This document shows, in pieces, positions 1 to 41,639 of a DNA stretch of 64,000 nucleotides (the first letter of the stretch is position 1; each line of letters opens with the position of its first letter). The notes beneath the pieces are model-generated. The model did not search any database, was not told the DNA's origin, and worked only from the letters and a program-made list of their open reading frames with translations. The position numbers and the translations under genes were made by a program. This stretch comes from Tubulanus polymorphus (lineage: Eukaryota > Nemertea > Palaeonemertea > Tubulaniformes > Tubulanidae): the NCBI RefSeq assembly GCF_964204645.1, contig NC_134027.1:25594485-25658484 (forward strand), written 5' to 3'.

Positions 1-317
1 AGTACGCCTGATGATGGCTAACAGTTGTTAGTCGAAACGTCGCTCCTCAAATATAATCATTCCGATATAGAACTTTTCAATCTTTGCTTCGTTATTGTGG
101 GATTTCTCTCGTTATCATCATACGCGAATATCGTGTATCTTCTCGTCTTTTCACCGCACATGTACTACGGAATATGAGATATCGAAAATAGACTTTGAAC
201 CAAAATGAACCGGTTTAACCGAAGTGATAATTTGTGAGTCTAAATCTCTCGCGATGGTTCAAATTAAGCGATAATTGTTAGACTTGACAGGATTCGAGTT
301 AAAGAGTATTTTTGTTC
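1..317. other. Beyond the last visible RELN exon
   Basis: This is 3' UTR or an intron leading to a further C-terminal exon outside the window. I see no open frame and no canonical polyadenylation signal on the minus strand. The motif at 33-43 (GTCGAAACGTCG) resembles the inner arm of the foldback element at 19878-20080. Confidence 0.4.
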
Positions 318-29166
<28,849 letters not shown>

Positions 29167-30848
29167 CGCAATCGCTTGAAAAATACAAAATGAAATTTAT
29201 TTAAAACAGGCTAGAAATACAGCAACTTCTCACAACGACATTACTTTATGCGGCATCTACAACGTCGCTAACCCTTGCCGGGATTTGAACCCGGGAACGC
29301 AAGCATTCAAACCTACGCTTACGAAAATATTTATGCAACAATTGAGGAAAACCGATACCCGTTTCATGTTACTGGCCCTCGGGTCAAAATAGATATTCAA
29401 TTCTTTTCAAATTGTTTTTAGATATGTATTCAGCATAATGCGCTAGGTTTTTAATCGAAATTAGTTTTACTTGAAAAGTTTTGCCAAACTGTTGTCTCTA
29501 ACAGCGCGTTATAGCGAATTTCAAAATCACCTAATTTCTACGTAGTTACAGTTCTCAGATGCTGCTAATTCCTGGAAAATTCATCCCTTGCCTCCGTGGT
29601 AGATGGATTAACTCGGGATATCTTCGAAATCGTTTTAGGCCCAACGGATTAACTTCAGGCAACACTCGAATACTTCAGGAGCAGACCCTCTGATCTCTAT
29701 TCTATAATTCGACTATACCTGGGACCATTTATACCCCTTATGCAAACTCATTTTCTGACCCATATGGAAACAAAGGTTGCGGTTATTCTTGATGATTATT
29801 AGCGCTCTAATAATAATGACGGTTAACGCGTAATGAATTCACTCTCATCGGAACCAACATTCATCTCTCGTCTCGAAAACAGGTTAAAGTTTTCGAGCAT
29901 GAATCAGACGAAAAAAATACGGAGAAAGATGAATATCTATAGCGCTCTTTGTGCACTGGTTATAGGGGTATGTAATTATATAACACATTTACAGGGGTGA
30001 AAAGTTGACAAATCCAATTGCTTTCTCCGTGAACCCTACTCATCATCGACATCTCTGCTCTAGCATTGTACATCGACGAATTCCCCTTCACCATCAACAC
30101 CCCCGGGACGCAACTCGATCTAAGGCCCACAAGCCCCCTGGGTCCACACCTGCCCCCCATTACTGTAGTGGGCCAAATGGAAAAGAAAAGATGACTTCAT
30201 CTCAATCCTTGTCTAGGAATGAATACATAAAATCTCAAGTCCATAGATTTGATTCGCAGTAATTGATAAAAAACCAGTCCGTGTTACTATTTTCAGTTTT
30301 CTAACTATTTCAGGTACCGGTAGGCTCTTTTTGCAAATGATTCACTTTTTGAACGATTTTGCATTTTCAATAAAGTTGAATATAACATAACACGAAGGCC
30401 TACGCGTTTCTTTTTTCTTCTATGAAACAAATGAATAAACGAATTCGTTACGCTAAACAATTCGTGATAGATTATAAAACGAGTCGATGCCTGTCAAAAA
30501 TCCAGGCTCAGAGTTTCGGGGAATGAAAGTCGTAGAAAAAAATGATTATTGCACCCCTCCCTAAAGCCCGTATTAGAATATTTAGCAAGCTTTTTGAAAT
30601 AATTCGGATAAAGTCAAGATCTCATCACCTACCTGTTAGGATAGTTGAGTAGCAATATCAGTACTATCAGTTCGCATGATTACACACACACAGCTGATCA
30701 TAATAACACTGATTGCTAACAGCGCACTGAGGCCTTCTGTCAATAAATAACGTTTTAGAAAACAGTGATATGAATTTTCGTTCAACCTCTTATTAATATG
30801 AAAAAAACGTCGGAGTCAATCGACTGAGATAAAAATAAAATATGCGTG
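29167..30848. other. 5' flank of RELN, nearest part
   Basis: No protein gene. It holds possible 5' UTR sequence just above the ATG and a tRNA-like T-arm at 29278-29294 (GGGTTCAAATCCCGG on the minus strand) that lacks the rest of a cloverleaf. Otherwise it is AT-rich unique-looking sequence. Confidence 0.5.
29270..29325 (-). pseudogene. tRNA-like fragment
   Basis: The minus strand carries a T-arm (CCGGG, TTCAAAT, CCCGG) with a B-box-like GGGTTCAAATCC. I find no matching acceptor or D arm, so it is a tRNA relic or SINE head rather than a gene. Confidence 0.4.
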
Positions 30849-30920
30849 GGGCTCGTCCGGGAATCGAACCCGGGACCTCTCGCACCCGAAGCGAGAATCA
30901 TACCTCTAGACCAACGAGCC
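30849..30920 (-). tRNA. tRNA-Pro, anticodon CGG
   Basis: A complete 72-nt cloverleaf on the minus strand. The acceptor pairs GGCTCGT with ACGAGCC, with discriminator C. The anticodon stem CTCGC/GCGAG holds the loop TTCGGGT, whose positions 34-36 read CGG (decodes CCG, proline). The B-box is GGTTCGATTCC. A T-rich Pol III stop (ATTTTATTTTTAT) follows. There is no intron and no encoded CCA, as expected for a eukaryotic nuclear tRNA. It lies about 1.7 kb upstream of the RELN start, same strand. Confidence 0.97.
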
Positions 30921-31249
30921 GATACAAACGTGGCCGACAAATACAATTTATAAACGGCAAACCTTGGATGCCGTAGATGATGTCATTTTCGTTCTGGTTT
31001 TGTCGGCGAGATAACGCGATAGGGCTACCCGCTATTAGGTTGGCTAAATCTGGTGCTGGACAGTCCTGTTTGTTAAATTATCATTTTTGAGGGTAGACCC
31101 CACAGGCCGTTGGTTGTTTACTGATCTCGTACGGAACTGGATTTGGGTCCAAAATTCTTAAAAATAAAACCTCACAAAATATGTTGATTGATCAATGAAT
31201 ATAAATCGTGTTTCGTATTCCGTATTTTGTATCAATATGGGTATTTTTA

Positions 31250-31700
31250 TTGGAGCTGCTTTCGGGACGTGATGCAGGATTCGAGCCTGCTGACTCGCGA
31301 CTAGCAGTGCGCGCGCCGGTCGATGATGTCAATAAACGCACGTGCTTCCCCATACAGCGAATGACGTCAGTTTCTATGGCGACTGCACCGATGACCTATG
31401 AAAACGCGTGTTGTAAACACGTGATCGATGACGTCGACCGGTTTATGAGGTGTGTGTTAATCTCAGCTGTTTTCTACGAGGTAAATACGCCCAGTTTTCT
31501 GGCAGTTTTAGCCCGGTAAGGACGCGTCACGCCGTGTCCAACTGACCGTCAGTTCTCCATACTTACTCGGCGACCGGGCGGTTCGGTTAGAACCGTTGTG
31601 GCTCCGGATAAACCCGCAAATACTGTCAGAATACCCCGTGAAAATGGCGCATCCCTGGGATTTCCTCGGGTCTTCGTCTCGAAAATTTGAATTCAACCGG
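31250..31700. promoter_or_regulatory. CpG-rich candidate promoter region
   Basis: Clearly richer in G+C and CpG than its surroundings. It contains a perfect CRE palindrome TGACGTCA (31362-31369) and two CACGTG E-boxes (31339-31344, 31418-31423). Candidate first-exon donors face both ways: plus CCCG/GTAAGG after 31515 and minus CGA/GTAAGT after 31567. A tRNA-like T-arm lies at 31273-31289. It is a reasonable site for the RELN promoter, about 2.4 kb above the ATG. This is inference. Confidence 0.4.
31567..31700 (-). other. Candidate RELN 5' non-coding exon
   Basis: The minus-strand GTAAGTAT after 31567 is a near-perfect donor. It could splice to the acceptor-like site just above the RELN ATG at 29166. 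The TSS is unknown. A small open frame starting near 31696 runs across the donor but resembles nothing I know. Confidence 0.25.
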
Positions 31701-32423
31701 AAAACTGATCTCTAGAAAATTGGTTGCATGCCTCGTAATGTTGCTGTCACCCTACAATCCAACCTTTTCTTTACCAGAACCCAGTCCCATCCTCATCGTA
31801 ATTAACGTGAATGTTGTCGGATTTTATTAACGTTCCACCCTCCTTGCCTTGGGCCCTGGCCCTGCGAACTGAGCCCGCGGTTAGTTTTACTGTGGCGCTG
31901 AGACACTGCGCTTCACCCCTGCCTTTATCAGTTGCAACAAGAAAACTGTAAACTTATGGCACGCACTCTCCAATGTCCATCTCAGACGTCCAGTGCGGAC
32001 CAACATCCTGACCTAGCATGGCAACATCCCTACCCACATCCTTTGACTATCCATCCAACTTAGTTCGGCCTGTAGGCAGCTATCTGTATCTTCAATACCT
32101 GATTTCAAAACCAAACCCGCGTTTTAGTTCCCAACAGGGACACATCAAATAAGCAATACTCGGATCTCTGCAATAAGAGAAGCATATAATTAGCCCACTT
32201 TTGGTCCCAGTGGGCTATTGCCGTTTTGTTCACCAGGGGTATTGAATATTGAAATCGTCAGATTATCAAGCATTTTGACTTGTGAGCACGGTGTCCGTGG
32301 ACCCCTTGTTTATTCTCTTATCATATCCCAATAGGGCCTAACAGTTCGGTTGCTTATATCGATAGGCCTGTCGAAGTGACTTTCGTTTTACAGCCATTTC
32401 AATTTATGTGTTTTTCATTTCAG

Positions 32424-32479
32424 CTTCGAAAACGAAATTTCATCATTTCTCGAGACTGAAAACATCGCAATAACATCAG
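32424..32479 (+). other. Candidate small plus-strand exon
   Basis: TTTTTCATTTCAG immediately precedes, and CAG/GTAAGT ends, a 56-bp segment. Both sites are strong. One frame is open, but it is too short to judge. It could be a 5' UTR or lncRNA exon of a transcript running away from RELN. Confidence 0.25.
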
Positions 32480-33564
32480 GTAAGTTCGAAATATATACTG
32501 ACTAAAATCATCATAATGTATGTCTCTGAGCGGAGTCCAGACTAGCGCGCCATCTACTGGCGATGATCGAAAACGATGCTACATCATTAGTTATTCATTG
32601 ATGGTATTTGATATTATATTGAGCGCTGACGTTGAGCTTCTTAGATTTCTGGCATTTCTCATAATTCGGTCTTCTCGATGATGATTTCTGTTATAGGATA
32701 TTTTGATGAATAATTGCTTTTCAGCGGAAACCAGAACGCCAAATATCGGCTAGCACTGAATGTATGACAATATTTAACTGCAAAATATTGAATAGTTTCA
32801 GAAAGGACATTATTGAACTGTGAAATACTTGAATAGTACCAAGAATAAGAAATTATTTAATGTTGTTGGTAATTAAATAGGCCTAATTCAAAAAGTTATC
32901 TGCATGATAATGTTCATATCATGATATACCTAGCTACTTGCACTTGTTTTCTATGAGATAGGTACCCTAGAAAGATAACAAATATCAGATCGACTTTTTA
33001 AGTTTTTTTTATCCGTGTTCTCTGTATGAAAGAAATACATGATTTCCTGTTGTTACGTCGATTCATGGGGAAATCCAAAAAATTTCTGATATCCTACCAG
33101 CGCGTCATTGTTGAATTTACTTCCTCCCAGATATTGTGTGAAGTAGGTAGGTAAGATATGTTAAGCCCTCAGTCGCTGCAGGGCATTTTCATAAATGTAT
33201 TGCTGAAATCTTTCGAAGCGTTGGACATAATCAATACGCATTGGTCATTGGATTGTGATTCAGCAGAGTTTGCTCTGTCTCTTGGGACGGATGACTGCAC
33301 TCTCAAATCTCTCTCTATATATAGATGGCTTATGGATGGATTTAAGCGGATCATTCCTGTAAACATTGAACAGAATTTGTGGTAATAATAAGAACCAGCA
33401 GAGCTCAGTTGTACTATCGTGACTTACATACAGAAATAGTCTTAGATCATAATTCACAGGACTGGGCCCAGTTACACAGTCGTGACTTACATATATAGGC
33501 TAAGTGTTCTTAAATCTGAGTTGTTTGATTGGCAAGTCCAGTGCAAGTGGGCATAGTTTCCTGT

Positions 33565-34282
33565 GGGGGTTCCACAAGGCAAGGCATTTGACCTGGGTAT
33601 CAGGGTACCACAAGGCTAAGTATTTGACCAGGTATCAGGGTACCACAAGGCGAAGTATTTGACCAGGTATCAGGGTACTATAAGGCAAGGTATTTGACCA
33701 GGTATCAGGGTACCACAAGGCAAAGTATTTGACCAGGTATCAGGGTACTATAAGGCAAAGTATTTGACCAGGTATCAGGGTACCACAAGGCAAAGTATTT
33801 GACCAGGTATCAGGGTACTATAAGGCAAAGTATTTGACCAGGTATCAGGGTACTATAAGGCTTAGTATTTGACCAGGTATCAGGGTACTGCTAGGCGAGG
33901 TATTTCATCCAGTAGATCCCAGTGTATCGGGCTACCACGAGGTGTTTGACCCTGTAAAGCTCAGTGTATCAGGGTACCACAAGGCAAGGTATTGGTCCCT
34001 GTAGATCTCAGTATATCGGGGTACCACAGGGTGAGTTATTTGACCCTGTAAATCTCAGTGTATCAGGGTACCACAAGGCGAGGTATTTGACCATGTAGAT
34101 CTCAGCGTATTTGACCCGGTAGGTCTCAGTATATCGGGGTACCACAGGGTGAGTTATTTGACCCTGTAAATCTCAGTGTATCAGGGTACCACAAGACGAG
34201 GTATTTGACCATGTAGATCTCAGTGTATTTGACCCGGCAGATCTCAGTATATCGGGGTACCACAAGGTGAGTTATTTGACCC
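33565..34282. repeat. Minisatellite, about 45-bp units
   Basis: Repeats of GTATTTGACCAGGTATCAGG followed by GTACCACAAGGC. The first half is regular; the second has longer higher-order units with GTAGATCTCAGTGTATC. Confidence 0.95.
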
Positions 34283-34289
34283 TATGCAA

Positions 34290-36400
34290 CCATTATCGAG
34301 TTAAATTCTGGTGTCTGTAACTGTAGTTACTATTAACTAAACACTGATTCGCTCCGGTTGAATACGAATTAGATACCGCTATTGGTCGTTTGGTTTTTTG
34401 AAGATAAAGGTATTGATTAACGTCGCTGTCATTTGATCGCGTGTGATTGTGTAACTATGGCAACTGTAGCGCTGTTGTGTCGTTTGTCGATGTAAAAGAA
34501 TTAGTTCACCGTGGAGACCGGTATTACCTGGTATTACCCGTTCTAAAATCTGTCCGAGTTATTAGCAGGCGGCGTTGTGAATTGCGGTGGAACCTCGTTA
34601 GTTCATTGTAACGAGGTTCCACTGTATATAGAACTATCGCTTATAACGAACAAATTTTCTCGTGCCCTGAGGTTTATTTTATGAGGTTCTCCAACTGTAA
34701 AACCCCTACCCTTCACTTGTCGATACAATTTCATTCTAAAGTGCGTTTATTTTCAATTTCTCTTTTAGATTTTTTGCTTTGAAGTCGTTCATTAGAAATA
34801 GCTGATCATTTCACAAAGTAAGTGACCTTCAATCAACCAGTTTAACGGACGTACTAGGTAACTTTGATACCCTATCTACCCTGTCTGTAAAAACCAGGTC
34901 CAAGTGTTTGACTTATCTGTTAGGAGGAACTTTAATGCCCAGGATCCAGTTCCACAGTTCTGAGTTGAATTTGACTCTTTAGAATTAAAACATTCAAAAT
35001 GAACTGATTTTAACTTAGAGTTTACTCTAACTTGCAACTGTGGAACCGGGGCCCAGTATAACTTGCCCCATGATACTCTCCATGAAAGCTAGGGATGAAT
35101 TTTATTCTCAGAATTTTGAATAGGGCCTACCGGTATAGGTTTTGACTTGAGGAGTCTATGCGTTTGATCAAAAATACATCCTCTTAAAGTATTTTTGGTT
35201 TGATGTAATACAGTCTCTTCGCAGTGTTATAGAATAACTGTTCGATGTATATTTGAATTCACAGCTGTCAAACGTTGTTTTCTATTGTAATATTTACCTT
35301 GAGATGTTTAAAGAAATGATCTATCATTCATTTGTATCTCGTATGATCACAGATGTTACAGGAGCCCGTGCTATATTCATATGCTAACACGTAAACTGAA
35401 CTTACCTGTGTAAGGAGAGGGAGTTGGAGAGTGACAGTATTTTACACATTCTGCCGATCTTTCATGCAATTTTAATCGCAATAGTCCTCAGGACACAGTT
35501 ACACATTTCTGACTGATTTAATATGGACTACATTTAAAGTCTTTTATAATGACGCCATTGGGACCGACCAAAACGGCATCATAAAAAATTTGGCATTGTT
35601 ATAACGAATGGTATTTTACATTGAATTTTTCATTAGATTGGGTACATTTTTTCTCCAAAAAACGTTGGCGTTAAGTGAACAGTGGCGTTATAAAGTATGG
35701 CAGCGTTTTAACGGACTTTGACTGTATTTAACTTAGAGTAAGTTAACTCTAATAGCCATGGAACTGGAAGGAAATATGAAAGGATCCGCTTTCATTGTTT
35801 GGAGTCGATTGCTGTAAGGTACCGGTTAGGGGCGGATCCAGATAGATCCAGAGACAAGCTCCCGTCGAATATTCTCCCGTGCCCTTTTGAAAATACGATG
35901 GCAATATATTTTTCAGGGCACTTTTTCCACTCATAACAAAAAAGACGGCAGTTCGCGGCACAAGATTTATTTCATATTCTGCTAAATGTCCTTCTAAGTG
36001 CCTAGAAATTGTCTGAAAAAGCAGTGAAATTTCAATATTTTCCAGACTCCTGTTTTGGCTGCGTGGTACACTTAACTTTATACTACTCTATTTCAGTATA
36101 TATTTATTTGTGCTCCTGGATCTATACCAGTAATGTATTTCAAATGATTTGCTCTCTCTCTTCTCTCTCTCTCTGTTCTCTGTCTCTCTTCTCTCCGAGG
36201 CTTTTAGAGCAAATCATTGTTGCGTAATTTCATTATGCCGGTGTTTTATGAGTTTGTATTTGGGAGATAGATTTGATTTCGCCACACGGCGCACTCACTG
36301 GCCGTCCATTATCTAAAAGGCTGTTTATTTTACTATCGTACGGTCGTCGGTCGATGGGCTGGTGGATCTGCATCATAGAAAAACGAAACATTACATGGCG
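34290..36400. other. Gene-free stretch with MITE-like pieces
   Basis: Contains a hairpin near 34580-34625 (GTGGAACCTCGTTA and its complement), one foldback-A copy (34942-35053) and a mariner-MITE-like block near 35535-35735 ending in ACTTTGACTGTA. No gene seen. Confidence 0.5.
34769..34817 (+). other. Candidate small plus-strand exon
   Basis: A 49-bp segment between TTTCTCTTTTAG and GTAAGTG. It has stops in the frames examined, so it is non-coding if real. Confidence 0.2.
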
Positions 36401-36477
36401 AAGAAGAAATGATTATGATTAGTGCGTTTAGGGACATGTGTACTGGTGGTCACGAGATTCAACATCTATTATACATC

Positions 36478-36780
36478 CCTTTAACCCCTAAATCTGCTTC
36501 TCCCTTTCTCCATCTCCCTAACCTCTCCCCTATCCCTCTCCCCACCCCCTCTCTCCTTCCTTCCCTGCTATCCCACTCCCTCTCCACCCCTCCCCTATCC
36601 CTCTCCCTACCTCTTCCCTTTTCCCACTCCCTCTCCACCCCTCCCCTTCTCCCTACCCTTCCCCTCCCTCTCCCTATTGTTTTCTCTACCTCTTTCCCTA
36701 TCCCTCCTCTCTCCCTACCCCCACCCCATCCCTCTCCTCCCTCTCCCTACCTACCCTCCCTCTCCTCCCTACCTGTTGTT
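36478..36780. repeat. C/T-rich low-complexity tract
   Basis: Almost pure pyrimidine on the plus strand, built of CCCTCTCCCTACC-like units. The open frames through it are compositional. Confidence 0.95.
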
Positions 36781-36959
36781 GCTGAAATCCCTGTTGATAC
36801 TTAAACAGAATTATGTTGCGGTATGGACCACCGATAAGACTGCTACTGCTACGATGATGTTGTGTAGGGGTTTATTGTTTATGGTTTTCTTTGTCACTGG
36901 TTTTTCTTTGTTCTGTGTTTTATTGCTGATTCACGTTCAGATAAGTCGCCAAGGCGTTC

Positions 36960-37139
36960 TCTCTCTCTCTCTCTCTCGTCCCCATCCATCGTCCCCATCC
37001 ATCGTCCCCATCGTCTCCCTCTCCCCTCTCTCTCTCTCTCTCTCCATCGTCTCCATCCATCGTCTCCATCCATTGTCTCCATCCATCGTCTCCATCCATC
37101 GTCTCCATCCATCGTCTCCAACGTCTCCATCTCCCTCTC

Positions 37140-37213
<74 letters not shown>
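36960..37213. repeat. CCATCGTCT minisatellite and (CT)n microsatellite
   Basis: Short (CT) runs, then repeats of CCATCGTCTCCAT, then a pure CT run from about 37143 to 37213. Open on both strands because of composition only. Confidence 0.97.
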
Positions 37214-37215
<2 letters not shown>

Positions 37216-37359
37216 CCCGGTCGTACAGATTTATGATATCATAACAAAGAAACAAATCATAGAATACAATCTGCTGATTGATGCTTGTTTCATTGTTTCT
37301 GTGTTCGATATGTTTCCGGTAACTGACTGCACCTTCAGCACCGCTATGCGCTGAGCCAT

Positions 37360-38925
37360 ATTGCGGCTATTTGTGACCTGGTTCTAAACGTCCTATGACC
37401 AGGTAGCATTCGTTATGGAACATAGTTCAAGATAATGTAAGATCTCGGAAATTTTTCCTTGAGCTGAATTGAGTTTATTTGTCATCTTCAGTGACGCTAT
37501 ATTCCATGCGTTTCATGGGGGTTAGTGTAGTTCTAGTGTTTCTCTGTAGACGGCAGCACGGTCTGGTCCTAATTTTCTTCAGTATAGGTACCCCGTGTTC
37601 AGGGTGCGGAGATAGCGTTGAGAAGGTCATTATTGGAATTATCGACGAATCTTCGTTTATTTTTTGGTTTTTCTCGTCGTCTCGTGTCTTGTCTGAGACG
37701 TGTTGTTAATTAGTGATCAGAACGTTTATCAGCTTCGCGCTACAAATCTCGAGTCGTTTGAGTTTAAAAAAAAGAGTCTCGATTTAAATTACTTCGTCGT
37801 CGTCGTAACAGGGAACCTTCCTTGATTCCTTAATGATAACTGCTCTAAAAGATGCTTGAAACTTCTTTAATTTGAGCAAAATTCCTGAAACTCCTTTCAT
37901 TTTGAGGAAAAGGCGATAAGAAATTCTAGAAGTGGTTGAGTGAATAGACTACGCCTAAATCAAGACCTAAGTCCGGACCGGGATTTTATTCTTTACCCAA
38001 TTTTGCGGTTACTGATTCAGGAAGGATAGGAATTAGCTAATGAAATAGAGATAAGGCTAAAAAAAATTGATAACTTGTTTCTCCGCTCTGCTGAGCTTAA
38101 ATGTTGACCCGGCCGGCCGCCTATCTACCCTATACATTACTTTTTTAAAAATCATGATCAATTTAACCATAACAGACCCGGCCGCTATAGAAATGAACTG
38201 TTTATAAATTTTATCATATTTTACAAATATGACCCGGCCGCTGCGGAGAAACAATGTATCATTTTTGTTTAGCCTAAACAGCATCGATTTATTTAGGATG
38301 AGTGTTACTGTAATTAGGATATGAAAGTGATGCAGACATTTCCTTTAAATTTTTCGAATTTTCCCCTTTATAACTCCGTATATCCCGGAATGACTGAACC
38401 GTCGGGAACCTGGGTTTAGTTCATTATGTCATTCTGTCTTTGTCTATTGGATGAATAGGGTTTTCAGTGATGATGGCGGGTATTCCCCCTCTTCGCTCCA
38501 CATCCCCCTCAACCTCTCCCCCTCAACCTCTCTCCTTCACGTCCCCTCTCCCCGCGGCGAGAGATGTCTCGTCATTCCGTCAGCGACTGACGATGAAAGA
38601 TCAAATAGGAAGAATTACTCGACGCGATGCGAGTACGTGTCTAGAATTATACAGTACATTCTCTTTGAGCTAACCCCCCATCCCCCCCACTCCCCGTCCC
38701 CCCTGCCAACTATTTTCCTAATTTGTTCGTCTATTGTCGCGACGAGTGCTGATTTAATTTGTTTAATGTACTGAGATGTGAATAGGTGTTAATAATGGGA
38801 TCGACTGCCGTATTGAATTCTGAAAACATTCATAATGAATCGATGCCACTTTGCAGAAATTGGGCAGCCATCGCCCCTCCTGATCGTGTGCAAATCCCCA
38901 TTAAACTGAGGAATGCAATCATGTC
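37360..38925. other. Gene-free stretch with dispersed repeat F
   Basis: 38095-38245 carries three partial F-type units, each including GACCCGGCCG. A short C-rich tract lies at 38485-38560. I see nothing else. Confidence 0.5.
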
Positions 38926-38929
38926 TTCA

Positions 38930-39064
38930 CTCATTCTTTCTCTGTTCTCTCTCCCCTCCTCTCTCTCCCCTCCTCTCCCTCTCGCCTCTTCTCTCTCCCC
39001 TCCTCTTCTCTCTCCTCTCCACTCTTGGTCCCCCTCTTCTCTTTCCAATTCTCTCTCTCTTACG
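38930..39064. repeat. CT-rich low-complexity tract
   Basis: Pyrimidine-rich CTCTCCCCTCCT units on the plus strand. Confidence 0.95.
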
Positions 39065-39186
39065 CATTAAAGAGGCAATTCTGTAGTGTCGTTCCACATT
39101 CCGGTCTCTACAAATAATCATAAACCCAGTGCAATTGTCTCGTTACAGAACTAGCAATAAATCGTGAATATATTGAGTGTATGCAG

Positions 39187-39745
39187 AGTGGGGTGAGTAG
39201 GGATCTGGACGGGGTGACACAGGGCTGGACGGGGTGAGACGAGGCTGGACGGGGTGACACAGGTCTGGAGGGGTGACACCGGTCTGGAGTGGTGACACAG
39301 GGCTGGACGGGGTGACACAAAGCTGGACAGGATGACACAGGTCTGGAGGGGTGACACAGGGCTGAACGGGGTGAGACGAGGCTGGCGAGAGGCACAGGGC
39401 TAGAAGAGGGTGAGACAGGGCTGGAGATGAGGGGTTGAGAGGGGCTAGAAGGGGGTGAAACAGGATTAGAAGGGGGTGAAACAGGGCTAGAAGGGGGTGA
39501 GACAGGGCTAGAAGGGGGTGAAACAGGGCTAGAAGGGGGTGAAACAGGGCTAGTAGGGGTTGGGAGGAGGCTAGGGGTTGGGAGGAGGCTGAAGGGTTGA
39601 AAGGAGCTAGAAGGGCTGAGAGGGGCTAGAAGGGGGTGAGACGAGGCTGGCGGGAGAGAGGGCTGGAGGGGAGGGGTTGAGAGGGGCTAGAAGGGGTGAG
39701 AGGGGAGCTAGATGGGTGAGAGGGGAGCTGAAGGGCCGAGTGGCG
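39187..39745. repeat. G-rich minisatellite
   Basis: Two unit types: GGGGTGACACAGGGCTGGAC and then GGGCTAGAAGGGGGTGAAAC. Runs of three to five G recur every few bases on the plus strand, so it has G-quadruplex potential. Confidence 0.95.
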
Positions 39746-39749
39746 GAAG

Positions 39750-41580
39750 GGGGTGTTTGATGTGTATATTAAAAGCACAGCACTGTCACCTAATGATGTT
39801 GTAAAAGCCTCGGCCGCTGGTGCTCGCTGAGTATTAACCCTCCTATACTGTATAATATCCTCAACTGTCGGTAAATGCTACGATTTATAGATTTCCGATG
39901 GACGTTCGAGTCTTCTGTCAATGGACACACAGACACAACGCCTGTCATCATCTAGACGTATAACACTCATACATGTGTATACCTATGCTAACGATATAAG
40001 CCTCTCTATCACTACTAAGTAAAACTGCCTTTTCTTGCTGACAGAAGTTTGTTTTCATGTGGTCAAAGCTTCTGAGATCTCGAGAAGCATATGTGTATGA
40101 AAAACCGCGACCCGGCTATATAGAGATTTGACGAATTGAATCTAAACCGTGGAAGTGGATGCTGTATAATAGAAATAGTGTAATGTCCTTGTATCGAGAT
40201 TAGGCTCCAAAACCGGGTATCAAGGCACCTTTTAACAGACACGACCTGCACCCTGTTCAGCTCTGTTGAGTGATAAGCTTCGATGGAATGGTGGTAGAAG
40301 TTAAATGTTATTTGTGGGTAATAATGCTCCATTAAATCTATTATTCATCCAATTCGGAGATCCCCGTTAAATACCGAGTTAGAATTTTGGGAGTGGTTGA
40401 GATAAATCTGTGGCAAAGTTGAGGAGACTGGTAAAATTCTACCCCGAGTTTGTGTCAAATACTGCGTAAGAGTTTGAGAAATACAGTAGACTCTGTCTCT
40501 TAATGGGCTCAGTTTCACAAAAAGGTTTACTTCTTAAATCGATTCAATTTCTTTGTTAATTCAGTTTTGTCTTAAATCGATTTAGGCCTTAATCCTTTTT
40601 GTGAAACTGGGTCCTGGGGTTAAGTTGACACTGATGAAATTCTAACCGAGTTTGGATGAAATACTCGCTCCAGTTCCGCAGATGTGAGTTCTTAGAGTTA
40701 ATTCTGAGTTAGAATTATAGTTCATTTTCAATTAGTTAACTCAGAGTCAAATCTTAACACAGAACTGTGGAACTGGGTACTGAGTAAAAGTTTTAAGAGA
40801 GGCAGTAGACTTCGTTGTTTGGCTGGGAAGATAAATTCAGGAACAAATCTTGTATAAGAGATTGTATTGACTATGTCTTGATACTTTGAGTTGAAGTTTA
40901 GGTGGAAAGTATCGGCAAAAATGTCGAATACCGAGTTTGAAAGATTGACATTGACATCGAGAGCATTTAACAGGGTGAAATGTGTAATTGCTGCAGTCAT
41001 CGAGATCATCACTAAACTGAGTATTTATAATAACTGCACCGGGTTCATCATTACCGACATTGATTTTGAAATGGGCGCGCTATCGCGTTTAACGTGTAAC
41101 GACGTGGTATTAATTGCCGGTTGGTACTCGCCGTTGGTAGCCGGTAACGTGTTATCTAATCAAGCGGGTTTTGCGCTGGTAGATAGAGAGCGCGGGAGAG
41201 AAGCCGCCTTTGACTAAAAGCAAGTTGAAGTTATCGACGTGAAGTGGTTATATGCGGTATACTGCTTGCTGCTGTCTGAGCTCTGCTGCTACTGTGTATT
41301 CTTGTGCGCGCGACATTAGTTACTCCCTCTCTCTCTCCCTCTCTCTTGTTGTGGTAGCGGCGTGTGCAAAGAAATATATATAATATATATATATATATCA
41401 TCAGGATTTATGCGTAGATTAATATTCGAAATTATATCGTGGTAAGTGATTTGAATGTATATATACACGTAAGATTCTGTGTCTTAGATTCAGGCTGGTA
41501 AAAGAATTCTACTGCTAAGTTGTTGTCAAATGCTGGATAAGATTTAAGAAATTATCTCGCTGCGGTTAAGTAGAGACTGG
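39750..41580. other. Gene-free stretch with foldback elements
   Basis: Contains foldback C (40505-40614, GCTCAGTTTCAC to GTGAAACTGGGTCC), foldback A (40668-40780) and a single diverged unit of the 92-bp repeat near 40390-40500. No gene seen. Confidence 0.55.
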
Positions 41581-41639
41581 TAAAATTATTTGTTAGATTT
41601 CGAGTTCGAGCGTAGTCTCTGTCTCTTGAGACTATTGAA

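Noticed and set aside
31263-31315. tRNA gene suggested by a T-arm (GCAGG, CTCGAAT, CCTGC) on the minus strand
   Set aside because: No acceptor or D-arm partner could be found. It may be a tRNA-derived SINE fragment.
36409-37354. Overlapping long open frames rich in Ser, Leu, Pro or Arg, Glu
   Set aside because: They run through CT-rich and (CT)n tracts. The frames on both strands follow from composition.
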